Source: Voacanga thouarsii (taxonomy: Eukaryota > Streptophyta > Magnoliopsida > Gentianales > Apocynaceae). From it: a stretch of DNA of 64,000 nt. Numbering within the stretch: the first letter of the stretch is position 1; each line of letters starts with the position of its first letter. A program made the translations under genes and the position numbers. Location of the stretch: NCBI GenBank assembly GCA_026120185.1, contig JANUWF010002421.1, positions 496,001 to 560,000 on the forward strand, written 5' to 3'. Under the pieces are notes generated by a model. It searched no databases. It was given only the letters and a program-made list of their open reading frames with translations, and was not told the DNA's origin. Positions 11,446 to 23,200 of the stretch are shown in pieces.

Positions 11446-11568
11446 AGCCTAAGCATTTAAAGCATTTGATGTCACTAGTCCTTGGAGGTCTCTCAATACC
11501 TTTTCCCTTATTCTTGTCTCATCTTTTCTAGGCTTGTAAGGTTCTCTTGGTGGTCTTTGTGGTTTTGA

Positions 11569-12523
11569 TTACTCTTCTTTTTCTTTAGGTTGGTAGTTAA
11601 AAATAGGATTAGTGTAGATGGTTTCTTTGGAGTGTGACTTCCTTTTGAGTTGTCTCTCAATTTTAATGGTCATATGCACCATCTCTTCCAATGTCTCATA
11701 AGAATGTAATTCAACCACATTTTCTATATCCCTATTCAACCCACTCAAAAACCTTGCTTTTGTAGCCCTCACATTCTCAACAATGTTGGCCCTCATTAAG
11801 GTCATCTCTAATTTCTTGTGAAAATTTTCTACACTTTTATTTTCTTGTCTAAGCACATGCAACTTTTGGTAAAGTTCGTTATAGTAGTGTAGGAGTACAA
11901 ATCTCTCTATCGTCAAGTTCCTCCATAATTCCCAAGTGGCAACCAGTTGATCCCCCATTCTTCTTCTTCGAGATGCTACTTGATCCCACCACACTAAAGC
12001 ATACACAAGAAAACTTAAAACAGCCAATTTAACCTTGTTTCGCTCACTATACTTATGGCACTCAAAGAAAATCTCCATCCTCCTTTCTCATTCAAAATAA
12101 TCCTCTGGGTCACTTTTACCTTGAAAAGGGGATACTTTCATTTTGATATGCCTCACCTCTCTATCGCCCTCATCTTCATCTCGCCTTCTTACTCTAATCC
12201 CATTTTCCCTTATTTTGTCCTCCATAATCTTCCTCATGGATTCTCTCATTCCAATCTTCCATTCTTTCAAACTCTCTCTCAAGCCCCCTCACATTTTGTC
12301 CATCATGCCTTTCTTGCATTCTACCTCTACCCCCCCTCAACTCTTGCCTACCTCCCTTTAATGGTGTAGGTGGATGACTTTCTATAGAATGCTCATCCCA
12401 ATCCCCTTTTTGCTTATACAATGGGGGTGTAACATTATTTACCTCTCTCATCCTAGGGCTATCTTGTTCTCTATAACCCCTTCTTTGTGCTATAGTTGAC
12501 GCTTGACCTTGGTTAGTTTGCAA
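11569..12523 (-). pseudogene. gag: Element A gag pseudogene
   Basis: Retrotransposon gag matrix/capsid region in three overlapping frames: 12523-12194 (low-complexity, Arg/Glu/Gly-rich N-terminus), 12282-12088 (ending IKMKVSPFQGKSDPEDYFE) and 12078-11569. The last piece contains the conserved core: VKLAVLSFLVYALVWWDQ, HYYNELYQKLHVL, ENFHKKLEMTLMRANI, RFLSGLNRDIENVVELHSY and MVHMTIKIERQLKRK. PFQGxxDPE...WWDQ...FLSGLNRDI is the signature of a widespread plant gypsy gag family. At least two frameshifts break it. The gag would bind element RNA and form the capsid; if A was ever mobile, this and the protease were its only products. Confidence 0.85.
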
Positions 12524-13424
12524 TTAAGTTATATCTCTCCCCATTTCATCCATTTTTGCATTGAGAGTTTCAAAGGTAGCTCGAATATTAAAAGAGTCTT
12601 GGGACATTATTGTTGGGATTTTATTTGGATGGTTTAGATAGAAGAAATATTCCTTACAAGCACTCACCCTCATGTTTAACTCTCTTTAGCTTTTATATCA
12701 ATAGGCCCACCTTCTTGCGTTTTTCAATTCATTTAAATGCTCAACAAACTTTTTCCACAAAAGTCCCCCCAATTGCTTAGGAATTAGTCCAAACTTTGAC
12801 AAGTCTGTTAACTGTCTAAGGACAATAAACTAGATGAGTAATGGTAGAAGTTGATCAACACACAATAATGAGCCTCAAAGAGTTTATATCAATCAAGGAA
12901 ATTAAATGAATTCAAGAAACTCAACGAAATTGACTAGGGAATAGGTGAATGGACAAGACATAACAAGAATTTCCAATGTAACACTAGAGGTTCAAGGAAT
13001 ATAGTATTCAAGATTAAGACCCAAGAATTTATCAACTAAGATGATCTCTCAATGGACAAGCAACGTCCCCAAAATATTTAAAATGATAGATAATCAACTA
13101 TAGAAAGTGTTTACAAAAGTTTTAGCCACAATTTCAAGTGAAAAGTTCACTCAAGCAAAATATCAAACACTTTGTAGGCAGTTTTCGAAACTCAAGATAT
13201 AGCAAAAATTTTAAGCAATTTTAACCCCCAAAATCAACGAACAATAAGAAATTTGCAATCCCCAATAATTATACTATTAACTAGGCACAGGTATAATACA
13301 TAAAACACAAGAAAAATCAAAGAAAACTTGACCTTTTTGTAGCACAAATTTGAATTACAGGGTTGACCAATTTTTAAGCCTTGTTCAATGTCTCTAAGCT
13401 TTGATGAGAATCAAAGCTTTTCTC
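12524..13424 (-). other. Leader of element A
   Basis: About 900 bp between primer-binding site and gag with no ORF I can support. It is AT-rich and contains nothing else recognisable. Confidence 0.6.
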
Positions 13425-13436
13425 ACTCTGATACCA
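13425..13436 (-). other. Primer-binding site of element A (tRNA-Met)
   Basis: Minus strand TGGTATCAGAGT, one mismatch from the usual tRNA-iMet site, about 12 bases inside the LTR end. Confidence 0.85.
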
Positions 13437-13448
13437 AACTATTCGATA

Positions 13449-14460
13449 TGACCTTGGGGATGATTTTCTATTGAATTTTGTGGCTAAAATTAGGGCAAAA
13501 TATAAGACCCATCAAAGAACTCAGAATAGTGAGTTTGGTGAAGATATGACACACCCAATTCAAATAAAGAAATTAGAACTCTAGAAATGAGAATCAAGTC
13601 TACTAATTTACACCCAAGAACCCTTGATTCAATAAGGAATCAAGAACACTTAAAGAAGATGAAGTAGGCAACCAAAGATAAGCTCTACTCTGAACCCTTA
13701 GATTAACAAGAACCTAAGATTCTATTTTGATAGGTTAGTTTAATCTCTCCTTAAGAGTTTATATACTCAAATATAAGGTAAGGAATGAAATTATAAGATT
13801 GGTCTTGGCCTTCATAGAAGAACCCCCAAAGAACTCTCTCAAGAGTGTCTTTCTTATTTCAATAAAATATACAAGTTACATTTGAAATGTTATAATGCCA
13901 TATATATATTCATCTAAACCTAACTTAAACTGAGATGAAATATCTGCCATTCAAACCTTTAAATGGTCCAAAATATCCCTATTATATAATAAAGTCATGA
14001 AAATTAATTTAGATACAAAAATAAAACAGAACAAGAAAATTCAACAAAACAAAAGAAGCCTCGAAGTGACCTAGTGCCATGTACACTAGTACACCTGGTC
14101 CCAGGTGTGTTCTGGAATGGAATAGCTCCTCCAGAGTGGACCTGGCACTAGGAGTACTAGTGTACTCGGTGCCAAGTGTGTCCTAGTTCCACACACTGGC
14201 TTTTTCTTACACTTTCAGCCCCATCTTGTACTCTATTGACCCTCCACTTGAATTGTTGTGCAAATGCAGCTTTCTTAGGCCTTCTCTTTGGCATCCATCT
14301 CTGCATACTCTTCATGTTCCTTAGTTACTTAAATGGTTTTGCTTGAATCCTCCCTTGTAAGCCTCTATGCCTTACATTCTTCGAAAATGCCATGAAGTGT
14401 GGCTTATAGTTCCATCCCATTTCTTTAGCTTTAGCATATTACTTGGATAGATTCCTATCA
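13449..14460 (-). repeat. 5' LTR of element A
   Basis: 1012 bp, reading TGACC...CTATCA on the plus strand. It is the uninterrupted copy of the LTR split by copia 1 and serves as the empty-site reference for that insertion (AAGATATGACACACCC around 13543). Confidence 0.9.
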
Positions 14461-15690
14461 GATTAACTTTTGGAAAATTACTTTTGATCCTTGAAATTAT
14501 TTTATTAGCCTGATGCACCTATGGAATAAATTGATTGGCTCTGCGAAGCCTATGCGAATAATTATCTGGCTTGTGAGTCAGTGGGATCAAATTCTGGATA
14601 GTGTTATTTAACCTAAAAATATTTTGACTGCAAATCCTATGGAATCAGATAACCCTTTGACCTGATTAGTCAGAAGAGGTTGGTAGTGGTGACGTTGAGT
14701 ACTTAGCGAAGACTTTGATCTTTGTACTAGCCTATGTTAGAGTTAGACGCCCCAAGTTTGGCCAAGTTCTAGGGATTGTCTTACATCGAACGGGGTGACA
14801 GGACAGTGAGATGTGTCATCCTGGCTAGCTGTCTAGAGCCTCGCAATTGTCGTTCTTTGTGTGCACTTTGTGATTTGGGTTGTTCATGGGCTGGGTTGGA
14901 CACCTAGCATTGTTTTAACCCCTTGCTGCCTCGATGGTGATTGACATCAGATTTGGGACCCTTGGCTTACGGTAGCAAGAAAAAGATTGTGTGCTGCGTG
15001 CACTGTTGATTATAGTACGCTACGGTGTACTTATTTCGGTAACGCATGGATTATGTTCTGGAAGCAGTGGTCTTAGTATAATGATACGTGACGCCGAAGG
15101 CAAGGACTATGGGACTTACATACAGGTCGACCTTGTGTGGGAGAAGTGCTTGTGCTTTGGAAATTGGGGCAACGATTTGAAATCTGAAATACTGTTTTCC
15201 AAAAATGATTGAGTTCTGAATAAACTCTTCTTTTTAGAGTGTTTTGAAATTTGTTTCCAGTAGGAAAAGAACGATATTCTATTTTACAAAACTTTTATGT
15301 TCTTTGTTCTTTCATAAAACAGTAGCACACACAAGACTCACTGGGTGATTCATCACTCGCACGTGTCTTTTATCTTACCTTTTTGTAGAATCTAGAGCTG
15401 AGTGGACCTAAGGATAGAAGGATGATACCATAGAGTCTATAGTATAAGTTTGAACGGCTTTCCTCTTAATCATGTACTTTGTTCTGTTATATATAGAGAT
15501 GGTATGTCTGAGATTCTCTGGTCTATGTATATGTGTAACCATCAGTATGGGACATTGATGAGACTAGACTTTATATAAATATATATTTACTCTGTTATTT
15601 TCAATATAAAGACCCCTGGTCTAGGAAACTGGACGGGACGACACTCGGTGTTGATATACTTCTATTGTTATCTTTAGTAGCGTTGTTATA
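14461..15690 (+). repeat. 3' part of the 5' LTR of chromovirus C
   Basis: Ends GTTGTTATA immediately before a degenerate primer-binding site, where plant gypsy LTRs normally end GTTACA. It has features of a chromovirus LTR: a block CACACAAGACTCACTGGGTG (15332-15351) followed by CATCACTCGCACGTG, and GGACGGGACGACACTC close to the end. Related but clearly divergent blocks occur at 63160-63460. The 5' start of this LTR is not next to it; element A lies there, perhaps inserted into it. The short ORF at 14991 is not supported. Confidence 0.65.
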
Positions 15691-15692
15691 AT

Positions 15693-15704
15693 TAGTATTA
15701 GAGT
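15693..15704 (+). other. Degenerate primer-binding site of C
   Basis: TAGTATTAGAGT equals TGGTATCAGAGC with three changes, all G to A or C to T, as expected after cytosine methylation and deamination. It lies two bases after the inferred LTR end. Confidence 0.75.
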
Positions 15705-15765
15705 ATAGTTTTATAGAACTGTGGTATCCTCATAGGAATTGATAGATCTCTTTTATTATGTTGGT

Positions 15766-16407
15766 ATGGGGGATAGGAGTGATAATTGCAAACGCCCAAT
15801 GGACGAACATAGTGCTGAATGGAAGAAAGAGATAGGTGAGAGCTCAGGTGTGAAGAAATCTGAAAAGATTAGAAAGATCTATCAAGCGAGTGTGCCAGGA
15901 TATTTTCTTATGACAGGACTTGGTCCTAGCCGCCATCTTGCACCCTGTCTCACCGAGAACAGGTTTGATCTAGCTGTGTTCGTCATTACTCTGTTTGTGC
16001 GTGACCTTAGTATGCAAGGAACATCATTGCCACATGAGAAGGAGCGTGGCGATTCTGTTGAGATTGATGGTGGTGTTGAGCCGTGCCATTAGGATGAGGA
16101 TGGTGATATGGGGGATAGTATCCCCGATGGTACAGTACTATCTGAGGATGATGATGATGAGGTATTCAGTGAGGACATGCCGGGAGTACTTCAGGAGGAG
16201 ATGTCGGATTTGGAGGTTGTTGATGTAAGAGAGGATCAATGGGTGCTTGTGGTTAAGGAGTCTGAGGAGGATTTAGAGATAGACCCAGAGTTATTAGCTT
16301 GGTTGTACCCAGATGTGGATGGAGATGAGGAGGTTGATGCAATAAAGTATTATACAGTTTCTACTTATTCAGGACCTCCCGTATCAAATACCGATGAGGA
16401 TGAGTAG
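15766..16407 (+). pseudogene. Acidic leader ORF upstream of gag in C
   Basis: One frame of about 213 codons from MGDRSDN to TDEDE, interrupted by a single TAG at 16090-16092. The N-terminal half is mixed and basic (WKKEIGESSGVKKSEKIRK, then a hydrophobic FDLAVFVITLFV segment). The C-terminal half is very acidic (LSEDDDDEVFSEDMPG, KESEEDLEIDPELLAWLY). WVLVVKESEED looks like a SUMO-interaction motif: four hydrophobic residues, then Ser and acids. The ORF sits between primer-binding site and gag. Element D has an acidic ORF in the same place (24591-25055) with little other similarity. I do not know its function; gag proper starts later at 16496. Confidence 0.6.
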
Positions 16408-16414
16408 GGGGATG

Positions 16415-16417
16415 AGA

Positions 16418-16460
<43 letters not shown>
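16415..16460 (+). repeat. (TG)n(TA)n microsatellite
   Basis: Alternating TG run followed by a TA run, between the leader ORF and gag of C. Confidence 0.95.
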
Positions 16461-16495
16461 TATGATATGTAGCAATATTTTAGACCTTTCAAAAG

Positions 16496-17396
16496 ATGGC
16501 TGATACTATCCAATAGCTGACTAAGACTGCTACTAGAGTAAACAAGAATGCTTGGGTAAATGAGGGTATGAGTCGGGAAGGTCAGTAAAGTGAAGTCGAA
16601 TCGGATTGAGCCCTTAAGAGCTTTTTGAAATTTCACCCTCCGCAATTTCAAGAGAGACCTGATTCAGAACTGGAGGTAGAAAATTGGATTGAACAGATGG
16701 AAAATATTTTTGCAGCCCTGAATTATTCAGAGAAAAGAAAGGTATAACTTACTATATTCTAGTTGAAAGGACCTACCCAAGATTTGTGGGCAAGGGAAAT
16801 AAATCAACGAGAATAGGAGTGGATAGATTTTAAGGCTAGTTTGAATAAAGAGTTTATTCTCATTTGGGTGATAAAAAGGAAGGAGGAAGAATTTCAAGCT
16901 TTTCGTCAAAGAGGCTGTATGATGGGGTAATATACTACTGAATTCACTAGACTATCAAAATATTGCCCACTTTTAGTCCATTCAGAAGTAGATAGGGTTA
17001 GACATTTTGTGAAGGGTTCACGGCCAGAGCTGAAAAGAGTATTAGCAAGTATAGCTCCTACCAATTACACTGCTGTAGTAGAGATAACCTCTAGGATAGA
17101 AATAACTGATATTGAATAGGCAGGCGTGAGGAACCGAGGCAAATTTCGGAGCATAAATCACAAGATACCTGGAGGGTCCTAATGGCAGAAGAAAGGGAAG
17201 ATGCAAATGAGGGGAGGCCCGACTGGCCCGATTGCAGGACCGCTATCCTTCAAATACTTTAATTATGGGGAGATGGGGCATAAGGCTTTAAATTGCCCTA
17301 ACCCACGAAGAATAGGAGGATGGAGTCGACCAAGAGGCAATAGCCAAGGACAGAGGTTAAGATTTGGAAAGGGAAACCTAAGGTAAGCTTCTACTT
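16496..17396 (+). pseudogene. gag: C gag pseudogene
   Basis: Starts at ATG 16496 (MADTIQ). The core reads FLKFHPPQFQERPDSELEVENWIEQM, then LKGPTQDLWAR, EFQAFRQRGCM, YTTEFTRLSKYCP and FVKGSRPELKRVLAS, the standard order of a chromovirus gag. The single zinc knuckle is damaged: FKYFNYGEMGHKALNC has lost the first two cysteines of CX2CX4HX4C (Cys to Tyr or Phe type changes). Stops at several Trp, Gln and Arg positions interrupt the frame. It belongs with the protease and pol that follow. Confidence 0.85.
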
Positions 17397-18060
17397 TTAG
17401 AACTAGACCCCCCAAACCGCAAGTAGACGCTCGGGTGGTGGTATTAGAAAAGACAGACAACCAGGTTGCAGTGGTGGAAGGTACACTCCTTTTTTTAAAA
17501 AAAAAAATCATAATGCTAATGTATTGGTAGATCCCAGTTCAACCATTCCTTTGTTGCCAATTCATTTCTCGATTCTATGAGAATAAAAGGGGAAGAAATT
17601 TCATATGAAATGATTGTCAGTACCCCGTTGGGAATGCAAATGAATAGTGAGAAAATACATAGGAATTGTAAGATCTTAGTAGGAGATGAAGTATTAGAAG
17701 AAGATTTGATATGTTTGCCTATAGTAGATTATGATGCTATCATGGGCATGGATTGACTATTCCAGTATCATGCTCAAGTTGATTGTAGACATAAAGTAGT
17801 ACATTTTCATCGGTCTGGGAAACCTATATTGGAATTTGTAGTTGAGGCTAGAACGAAAAATGATGCTTTTGTATCGTGACTCAAAGCCCGAAAGATGATT
17901 AGAAAATGGTGCACAGGATACTTAGCTTATGTAATTAATAATCCAGGAAAGGTTAAGAAGCCTGAAGATGCTCCTATTGTGAATGAGTATTTAGATATGT
18001 TTTTAGTGGAATTGAAGGAGTTACCGCCGGAGAGAAGTAGAGTTTTCCATTGATCTAGTG
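17397..18060 (+). pseudogene. pol: C protease region pseudogene
   Basis: Retropepsin remnant: NVLVDPSSTIPLLPIHFS near 17519 keeps the catalytic Asp but has Ser for the usual Gly. After a frame change it reads SMRIKGEEISYEMIVSTPLG, DLICLPIVDYDAIMGMD and QVDCRHKVVHF, the normal second half of a gypsy protease. It leads through a linker (APIVNEYLDMF, ELPPER) into reverse transcriptase. An A9 run near 17500 marks one frameshift. Confidence 0.8.
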
Positions 18061-18890
18061 CTATCGGCATAACCAGTTTCAAGGACCCTGTATAGAATGG
18101 CACTCATGGAATTACAAGAACTCAAGAAACAATTGTAGGAATTAATAGAGCAAATGTTTATTTGACCAAGTACTTCACCATGGGAAGCACCTTTATTGTT
18201 TGTTAAGAAGAAAGATGTGTCATTGTGGATGTGTATAGATTATCGAGGGTTGAATCCAGTGATGATAAAGAATAATTATTTGTTGCCCATGGTTGATGAA
18301 CTGTTTGAGTAGTTGCAAGGAGCCAGATGTTTTTCGAAATTAGATTTGAGGCAATGATATTACCAAGTCTGGATTCAAAAAGAAAATATATCAAAAACTT
18401 CATTTAACACTCGATATGGGCATTTGATTTTGTGGTAATGCCCTTTGGTGTTACTACTACCCCTACTGTTTTTATGGACTTGATGCACTGGACATTTTGG
18501 CCATACTTAGATAACTTTGTGGTTATATTCATTGATGATATCCTGTTGTATTCTAAAGATCCTCAAGAACATGAACAACACCTTCGAAAAGTACTGAGGA
18601 AGTCAAGAAAGGCCAAATTATATAAAAAATTCAGTAAATGTGAGTTTTGGCTACAAGAAGTAGCATTCTTGGGACATGTGATATCCAAAGATGGGATTAC
18701 CATAGATCATGCAAAAATTGAGGCGGTGACAAATTGGAAACGTCTCCAGACTCAGACTGAAATTCGAAGTTTCCTATGATTAGCAGGGTATTATCGGAGA
18801 TTTATTGAGGGATTCTCTAGGACAGCTTCACCTTTTACTAAACTCACCCAAAAAAAAGTTCCCTATGTGTGGACTGAGAAATGTGAGAAA
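18061..18890 (+). pseudogene. pol: C reverse transcriptase pseudogene
   Basis: The fingers and palm motifs are visible: [35 protein letters not shown], then after a 1-base deletion near 18424 [15 protein letters not shown], the catalytic [11 protein letters not shown] (about 18525), [19 protein letters not shown] and [14 protein letters not shown]. The two aspartates of FIDD are intact. TAG or TGA codons replace Gln, Trp or Gly codons in at least five places. Confidence 0.88.
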
Positions 18891-19466
18891 AGTTTTTAGG
18901 AACTGAAAAGGAGGTTAAGCTCTGCTCCTGTTTTGGCATTACCAAAGATGGACAAACCTTATGAGGTGTACATGAATGCATCAAATAAAGGATTAGGGGG
19001 AGTATTGATGCAGAAAAGAAATGTGATAGCCTATATCTCTAGGAAATTGAAACCCCATGAGGAGAATTATCCTACGCATGACCTAGAAATGCAAGCTATT
19101 GTATTCACTCTTAAGAAGTTGAGGTATTATTTGTATGAAGCTGAGTTTGAAGTTTTCACCGATCACAAAAGTTTGAAGTATTTTTTTATTCAGAAAGATT
19201 TGAATATGAGGCAACGGCAGTGGATGGAATTTCTGGAAGAATTTTGGTGTCCAATTAAGTATCGTCTTGGGAAGGAAAACACTGGAGCGGATGCCCCTAG
19301 TAGGAAAGCGAATTTATCAGCTCTTTGGATATTACAAATCCCAAAATTGGAAACATTTGTAGTAAATGGAGAAATAAGGCTGAGTAATATTTCCATTCAA
19401 CCTACTTTTCTGCAGTGGTTGAAGGAAGAGCAAGATAAAGATGAAGAGTTGCAAAGATTAGTATAG
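18891..19466 (+). pseudogene. pol: C RNase H pseudogene
   Basis: A long open stretch (18933-19466) with [64 protein letters not shown] and ADAPSRK. The first catalytic Asp is replaced by Asn (family form Y-V/T-D-A-S), so the enzyme would be inactive despite the open frame; the Glu (LEMQ) and the Asp of TDHKS remain. Confidence 0.87.
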
Positions 19467-19974
19467 AAGGAGGTAGATAAAGGAGGAGATGATTTTTAAA
19501 GGGACAATAATGGAATTATTTGTTACCTAGATTGGTATTGTATCATGAAACAGTCTGTGATGAGACAAGATATCTTGACGGAGGCATATTGGAGTAAGTA
19601 TACCATCCATCTCGAAGCCGTGAAGATGTATCAGGACTTAAAACGACATTATTGGTGGATTAGAATTAAGAAGGATATCTCAGATTTTGTAACTTGATGC
19701 TTGGCTTGCTAGCAAGTAAAACCTGACCAGCAACGACCTAGAGGGTTATTGCAGCTATTACCAACTCCATCACGGAAATGTGATGAAATTACTATGGATT
19801 TCATTATAGGATTACCTATGGTGGTAGGACAGCAAGATACTATATGGGTGATAGTTGATCGACTGACTAAGTGTGCTCATTTCATCCCTATCAATCAACG
19901 GGATTCTCTAGAGAAGTTGAGTAAAATCTACAAAGAGGAAGTAATCAGACTTCACGGAGTACCCTCTAGTATTG
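19467..19974 (+). pseudogene. pol: C integrase, N-terminal part
   Basis: Zinc-binding HHCC region (YWSKYTIHLEAVKMYQDL, then a damaged CLAC) followed by the core start: DEITMDFIIGLPMVVG with the first catalytic Asp, WVIVDRLTKCAHFIPI and KEEVIRLHGVPSSIV. The gene breaks off exactly at 19974, where element D begins, and continues in the same frame from 34223. Confidence 0.88.
19970..19974. repeat. Target-site duplication of D (TATTG)
   Basis: TATTG precedes the TGTGAAACC start of D and is repeated at 34218-34222 after its TTACA end. Removing D and one copy restores an unbroken integrase frame. Confidence 0.96.
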
Positions 19975-20220
19975 TGTGAAACCCTAGTTAAAACCAGTCT
20001 TGGAGTAAAAGGGGTTGTAATGCATATCATACTTTATTGCATGTTTAAATATATTTTTATATGATTTTTTGTGTTTTGGATTTGAGATTTATTGTCTTAA
20101 AGGCTTGGTTATGGGTATTGCTTGAGAAGGGCAAAATGGTAATTTTGCTTGAGGTGGAAAAAGGGAGATAGTTTGATGATTGAATAGAAAATATATTTTT
20201 TAGAGGGAAAATAAGAACAA

Positions 20221-20296
20221 GAGTTGTTGTGGTGTAGTGGTTAAAGCCTTAGAATTAGTTCTTCAAGTCTTGGGTTCAAATTCCATCATAGGAGCT
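20221..20296 (+). promoter_or_regulatory. tRNA-like module with A and B boxes in 5' LTR of D
   Basis: TGGTGTAGTGG (20230-20240) matches a polymerase III A box, and GGTTCAAATTC (20273-20283) a B box, at tRNA-like spacing of 33 bases. A weak T-arm (TTGGG, loop TTCAAAT, TCCAT) can be drawn. It resembles the head of a tRNA-derived SINE more than a functional tRNA; no clean cloverleaf or poly-T terminator was identified. Confidence 0.55.
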
Positions 20297-23200
20297 TTAG
20301 CTTGGTTAAATTTTATTTTTGCTTGGGAAGTAATAGTTTCGGCTTTATGTGCTTGGAGTAGGATAGAGATGTTGTCCTAAGAGAGACATGTTAGGAGTAT
20401 CCTCATTCTACTCCTTTGCCCTACACGAATTTCCTAAGGGGAATTCATTTCCCCTTGATCTTTAATTTTCCTTATTTCTCAACTCATTAGTTTGATCAAG
20501 TTGTTCTAACCATTTTCTTTCCAGAAATTTCAGTAAAGTACTATGGTTTTGTAGGATCAAAATGCCTTAGTAAAAGGCATCTTATGGTCTGAAAATGTGG
20601 AAGAGTTGTGGGAGATTCCAAGAAGATAAATCCCTCTAGTGAACTTGCTAAAAATTCACTCTAGCTAGGTTCATTTCCCTTCATGCATAGAACTGAAATT
20701 TTCCAACTTTGTGTGCCTTCAAGGTGTTGAAATTCTTAACCATTATTCCCTCCCAAATGCTGCCAAAAAAAGACCCTTTTGTTCAGCCAAGAATATGGAT
20801 TTTTTTGGCTATTTTCGGACTGCACAAAAGTGGTGCAAAACCAGAAAAATTTCTGTGCAAATCGCAACTTTGGAGGTCCAAAACCAAGCTGTTTTCTTCC
20901 AAATTTTGTTCAGTACCTTAGCCATGTTTGCCTCCATGAAGAAGGCTGGGAACCAGCCTTCAAAGCCCTTGAAACTCACCTTCAAAATCTCTGCAAGCTG
21001 GCTGGAAAATGGCAGCCGAAAAACTGTCTAAGAATTCCAACCTAGTGAAAATCCTGTGCAGTCTAACTGTCCAGCTTTGTTTCCTAACTCTCTCCCAGAC
21101 AAAACCCCATCCTTGTTCTGCATAAACTTCCCTTAAACCTTCAGTAACTGAGCTCCATTATCTCTCCTAAGCTTTTGCACGGAATTCAGACACGGCTGCC
21201 CGAAAATCTCTCCAACAAATCACTGCAATCATGCTTGATTGATTACCAAAATTCCAGCCACCATAGTTTAACAACCTTCCAGAAAGTATCTCTCAAATAA
21301 CCAGACTTTTTTCTTCACCATTATGCTCCTTGTTTTTGACCACCATAAGCCTCCTTAAACCAGCTTTCAATCAACCGAAATACTGCTCAAAACAGTCGGC
21401 CATGGCACACTGCCAAAGCTCTCCAATAATCAAGATATTCTTAAATATTTAGTTTCCAAATTTACTTCCTAAAAATATTCTTCAAGGATTTTAACAACTA
21501 GCCTTTCCTTTTCCCTTCCAAACCAGGAAGCCATCTTCCAAAACCCTACAAAAAATTTGTCAGCCCTAGTTCTCACAGAATTTCGGCAACTGCAAAACAA
21601 AATCTCTCAAATCCCTTCAACCTTCAAGAACACACACAACACACCAAGAACACCTACTCTTTCATTTCACCTAATACCTCTCCAAACCTCTTCAAAACCT
21701 TCTCTAAAATTTCCAGATTTAAGCTACTCACTGCCGTGAGTCCATGAACACCATTCATAACATCAAAATCCACAAACCAACTTGCTAGTTTGGATAAAAA
21801 ACCAGAAAATTCTGTGAAGGTTCAAGAACACCTTCAAGGTAGGTTAGTTCTAACAACTTCATCTTCTCCAATCTGGATCTCTAGTGAAAATATATATGAA
21901 TAAACATGCTAATGGTCTCTCTCTCTCTCTCTCTCTCCCCCTCTCTCTCTCATGGCCGAAACCCTCTTTTCTTGGCCGGATGGCTTCTTCTCCCATAGCC
22001 ATGCTTTCTCCATCTTCCTTGGACGAAGCTAGGCATCTAGGAGTTGAGATCCATTCTAAACTCCTTCAAGGTATTCCTCAAACAAGTAAGTCCCTTCAAT
22101 CTTTTTTTTAAATTCTAGATTCATATCTCTTGGATGATGTTGATAGTATGTGGATTGTGATAGGATTTGAGTATGTATTGTTGAGATTGAAGCATGAATA
22201 TATGTATGATTGTGAAGGAGATGGGAATTATGCATGGAAGGAATATCTTGGTTGATTGAATAATGATTTGGGGTTTGATGCATGTTTCCATGTCATAGGT
22301 AGTATTTGTGATGAAGTATGCTAGAGATTATGTCACCTTTGGTGAATAGGATTTATATTCATGTTGGATTATTGAAGCCATGATCATATTTATACTAGTA
22401 GAGGTTAGATCATGTCTTGATAAATTTAGATCTATACTTATATGCATGATTTGGATGATTTGATGAATTGAAGGATTGTATATGTTCTTAATTGTGGTTA
22501 GCCATAGAAATTTGATCATGATCTAGTTGTCCATAAGCTAACTTTTATTTCATGAATAAAATATTTAACAATATAATTTTACTAGTAATTTCGAAAAACC
22601 CTAGGAAGGGTAGATCTGGATTATTATATATAATAAGGATATTTTAGTTAAAAAAATAATAGCTTTTGCCAGAAAAATATTATATATATATATATATATA
22701 TATAAATTACTTAAAATAATGAAATCAAATAAAGCTTTTTATGGAAATAATTATAATTAGTAAAATATTTATTACTAAAAATTTAATTATTATCTTTTAA
22801 TCAAAACCAATTAGGAATTTATTTATTATTGTTCAAGCAAGACTCATTAAATTTATTTTCAACTAATTTTAGCTATCAATTATTTCCTAACAACTAAATT
22901 ATTAATAAATCATTATTTTATTTAATACTACCTAGGACTCTTGATCAAATAAATTCTAAATTTTTCTTAGCAAGATTTAAACTTTCAACTTATTAGCATT
23001 TATTTCCCAAACCATTAATTATTTTAAATATCAAATTAGGCTCAACTTATAGACCTATTTATTTATTGTTTGGCCTTAGAGCTTGGGACACTAGGATCAT
23101 GGTAGTAGTAAGTTAAGTTGATTTAAAATTGAGGAAGTGGATTGTGGCTTGAAATTGATTGTGATTTGTATTTGCCCATGCGGGGTTAGGTCAGCTGTTG

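Larger units (their letters stand above)
234..14460 (-). mobile_element. Ty3/gypsy element A, gag-protease only, split by copia 1
   Basis: Minus-strand LTR retrotransposon. Reading on the minus strand, the order is 5' LTR (14460-13449), tRNA-Met primer-binding site, gag, aspartic protease, a Lys/Glu-rich linker, polypurine tract, then 3' LTR (10433-9498 continuing at 332-234). The two LTRs are recognisably the same sequence, both TG...CA when read on the plus strand. No reverse transcriptase, RNase H or integrase lies between the linker and the polypurine tract, so it could move only with enzymes supplied in trans. Gag and protease style suggest a chromovirus of the CRM/Reina type, but the diagnostic integrase is gone. 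No clean outer target duplication was found: GATTA follows 14460, while TGATA precedes 234. Confidence 0.8.

Noticed and set aside
20221..20296. Functional tRNA gene
   Set aside because: A and B boxes are present, but I cannot draw a good acceptor stem or anticodon arm, and the copy lies inside an LTR.
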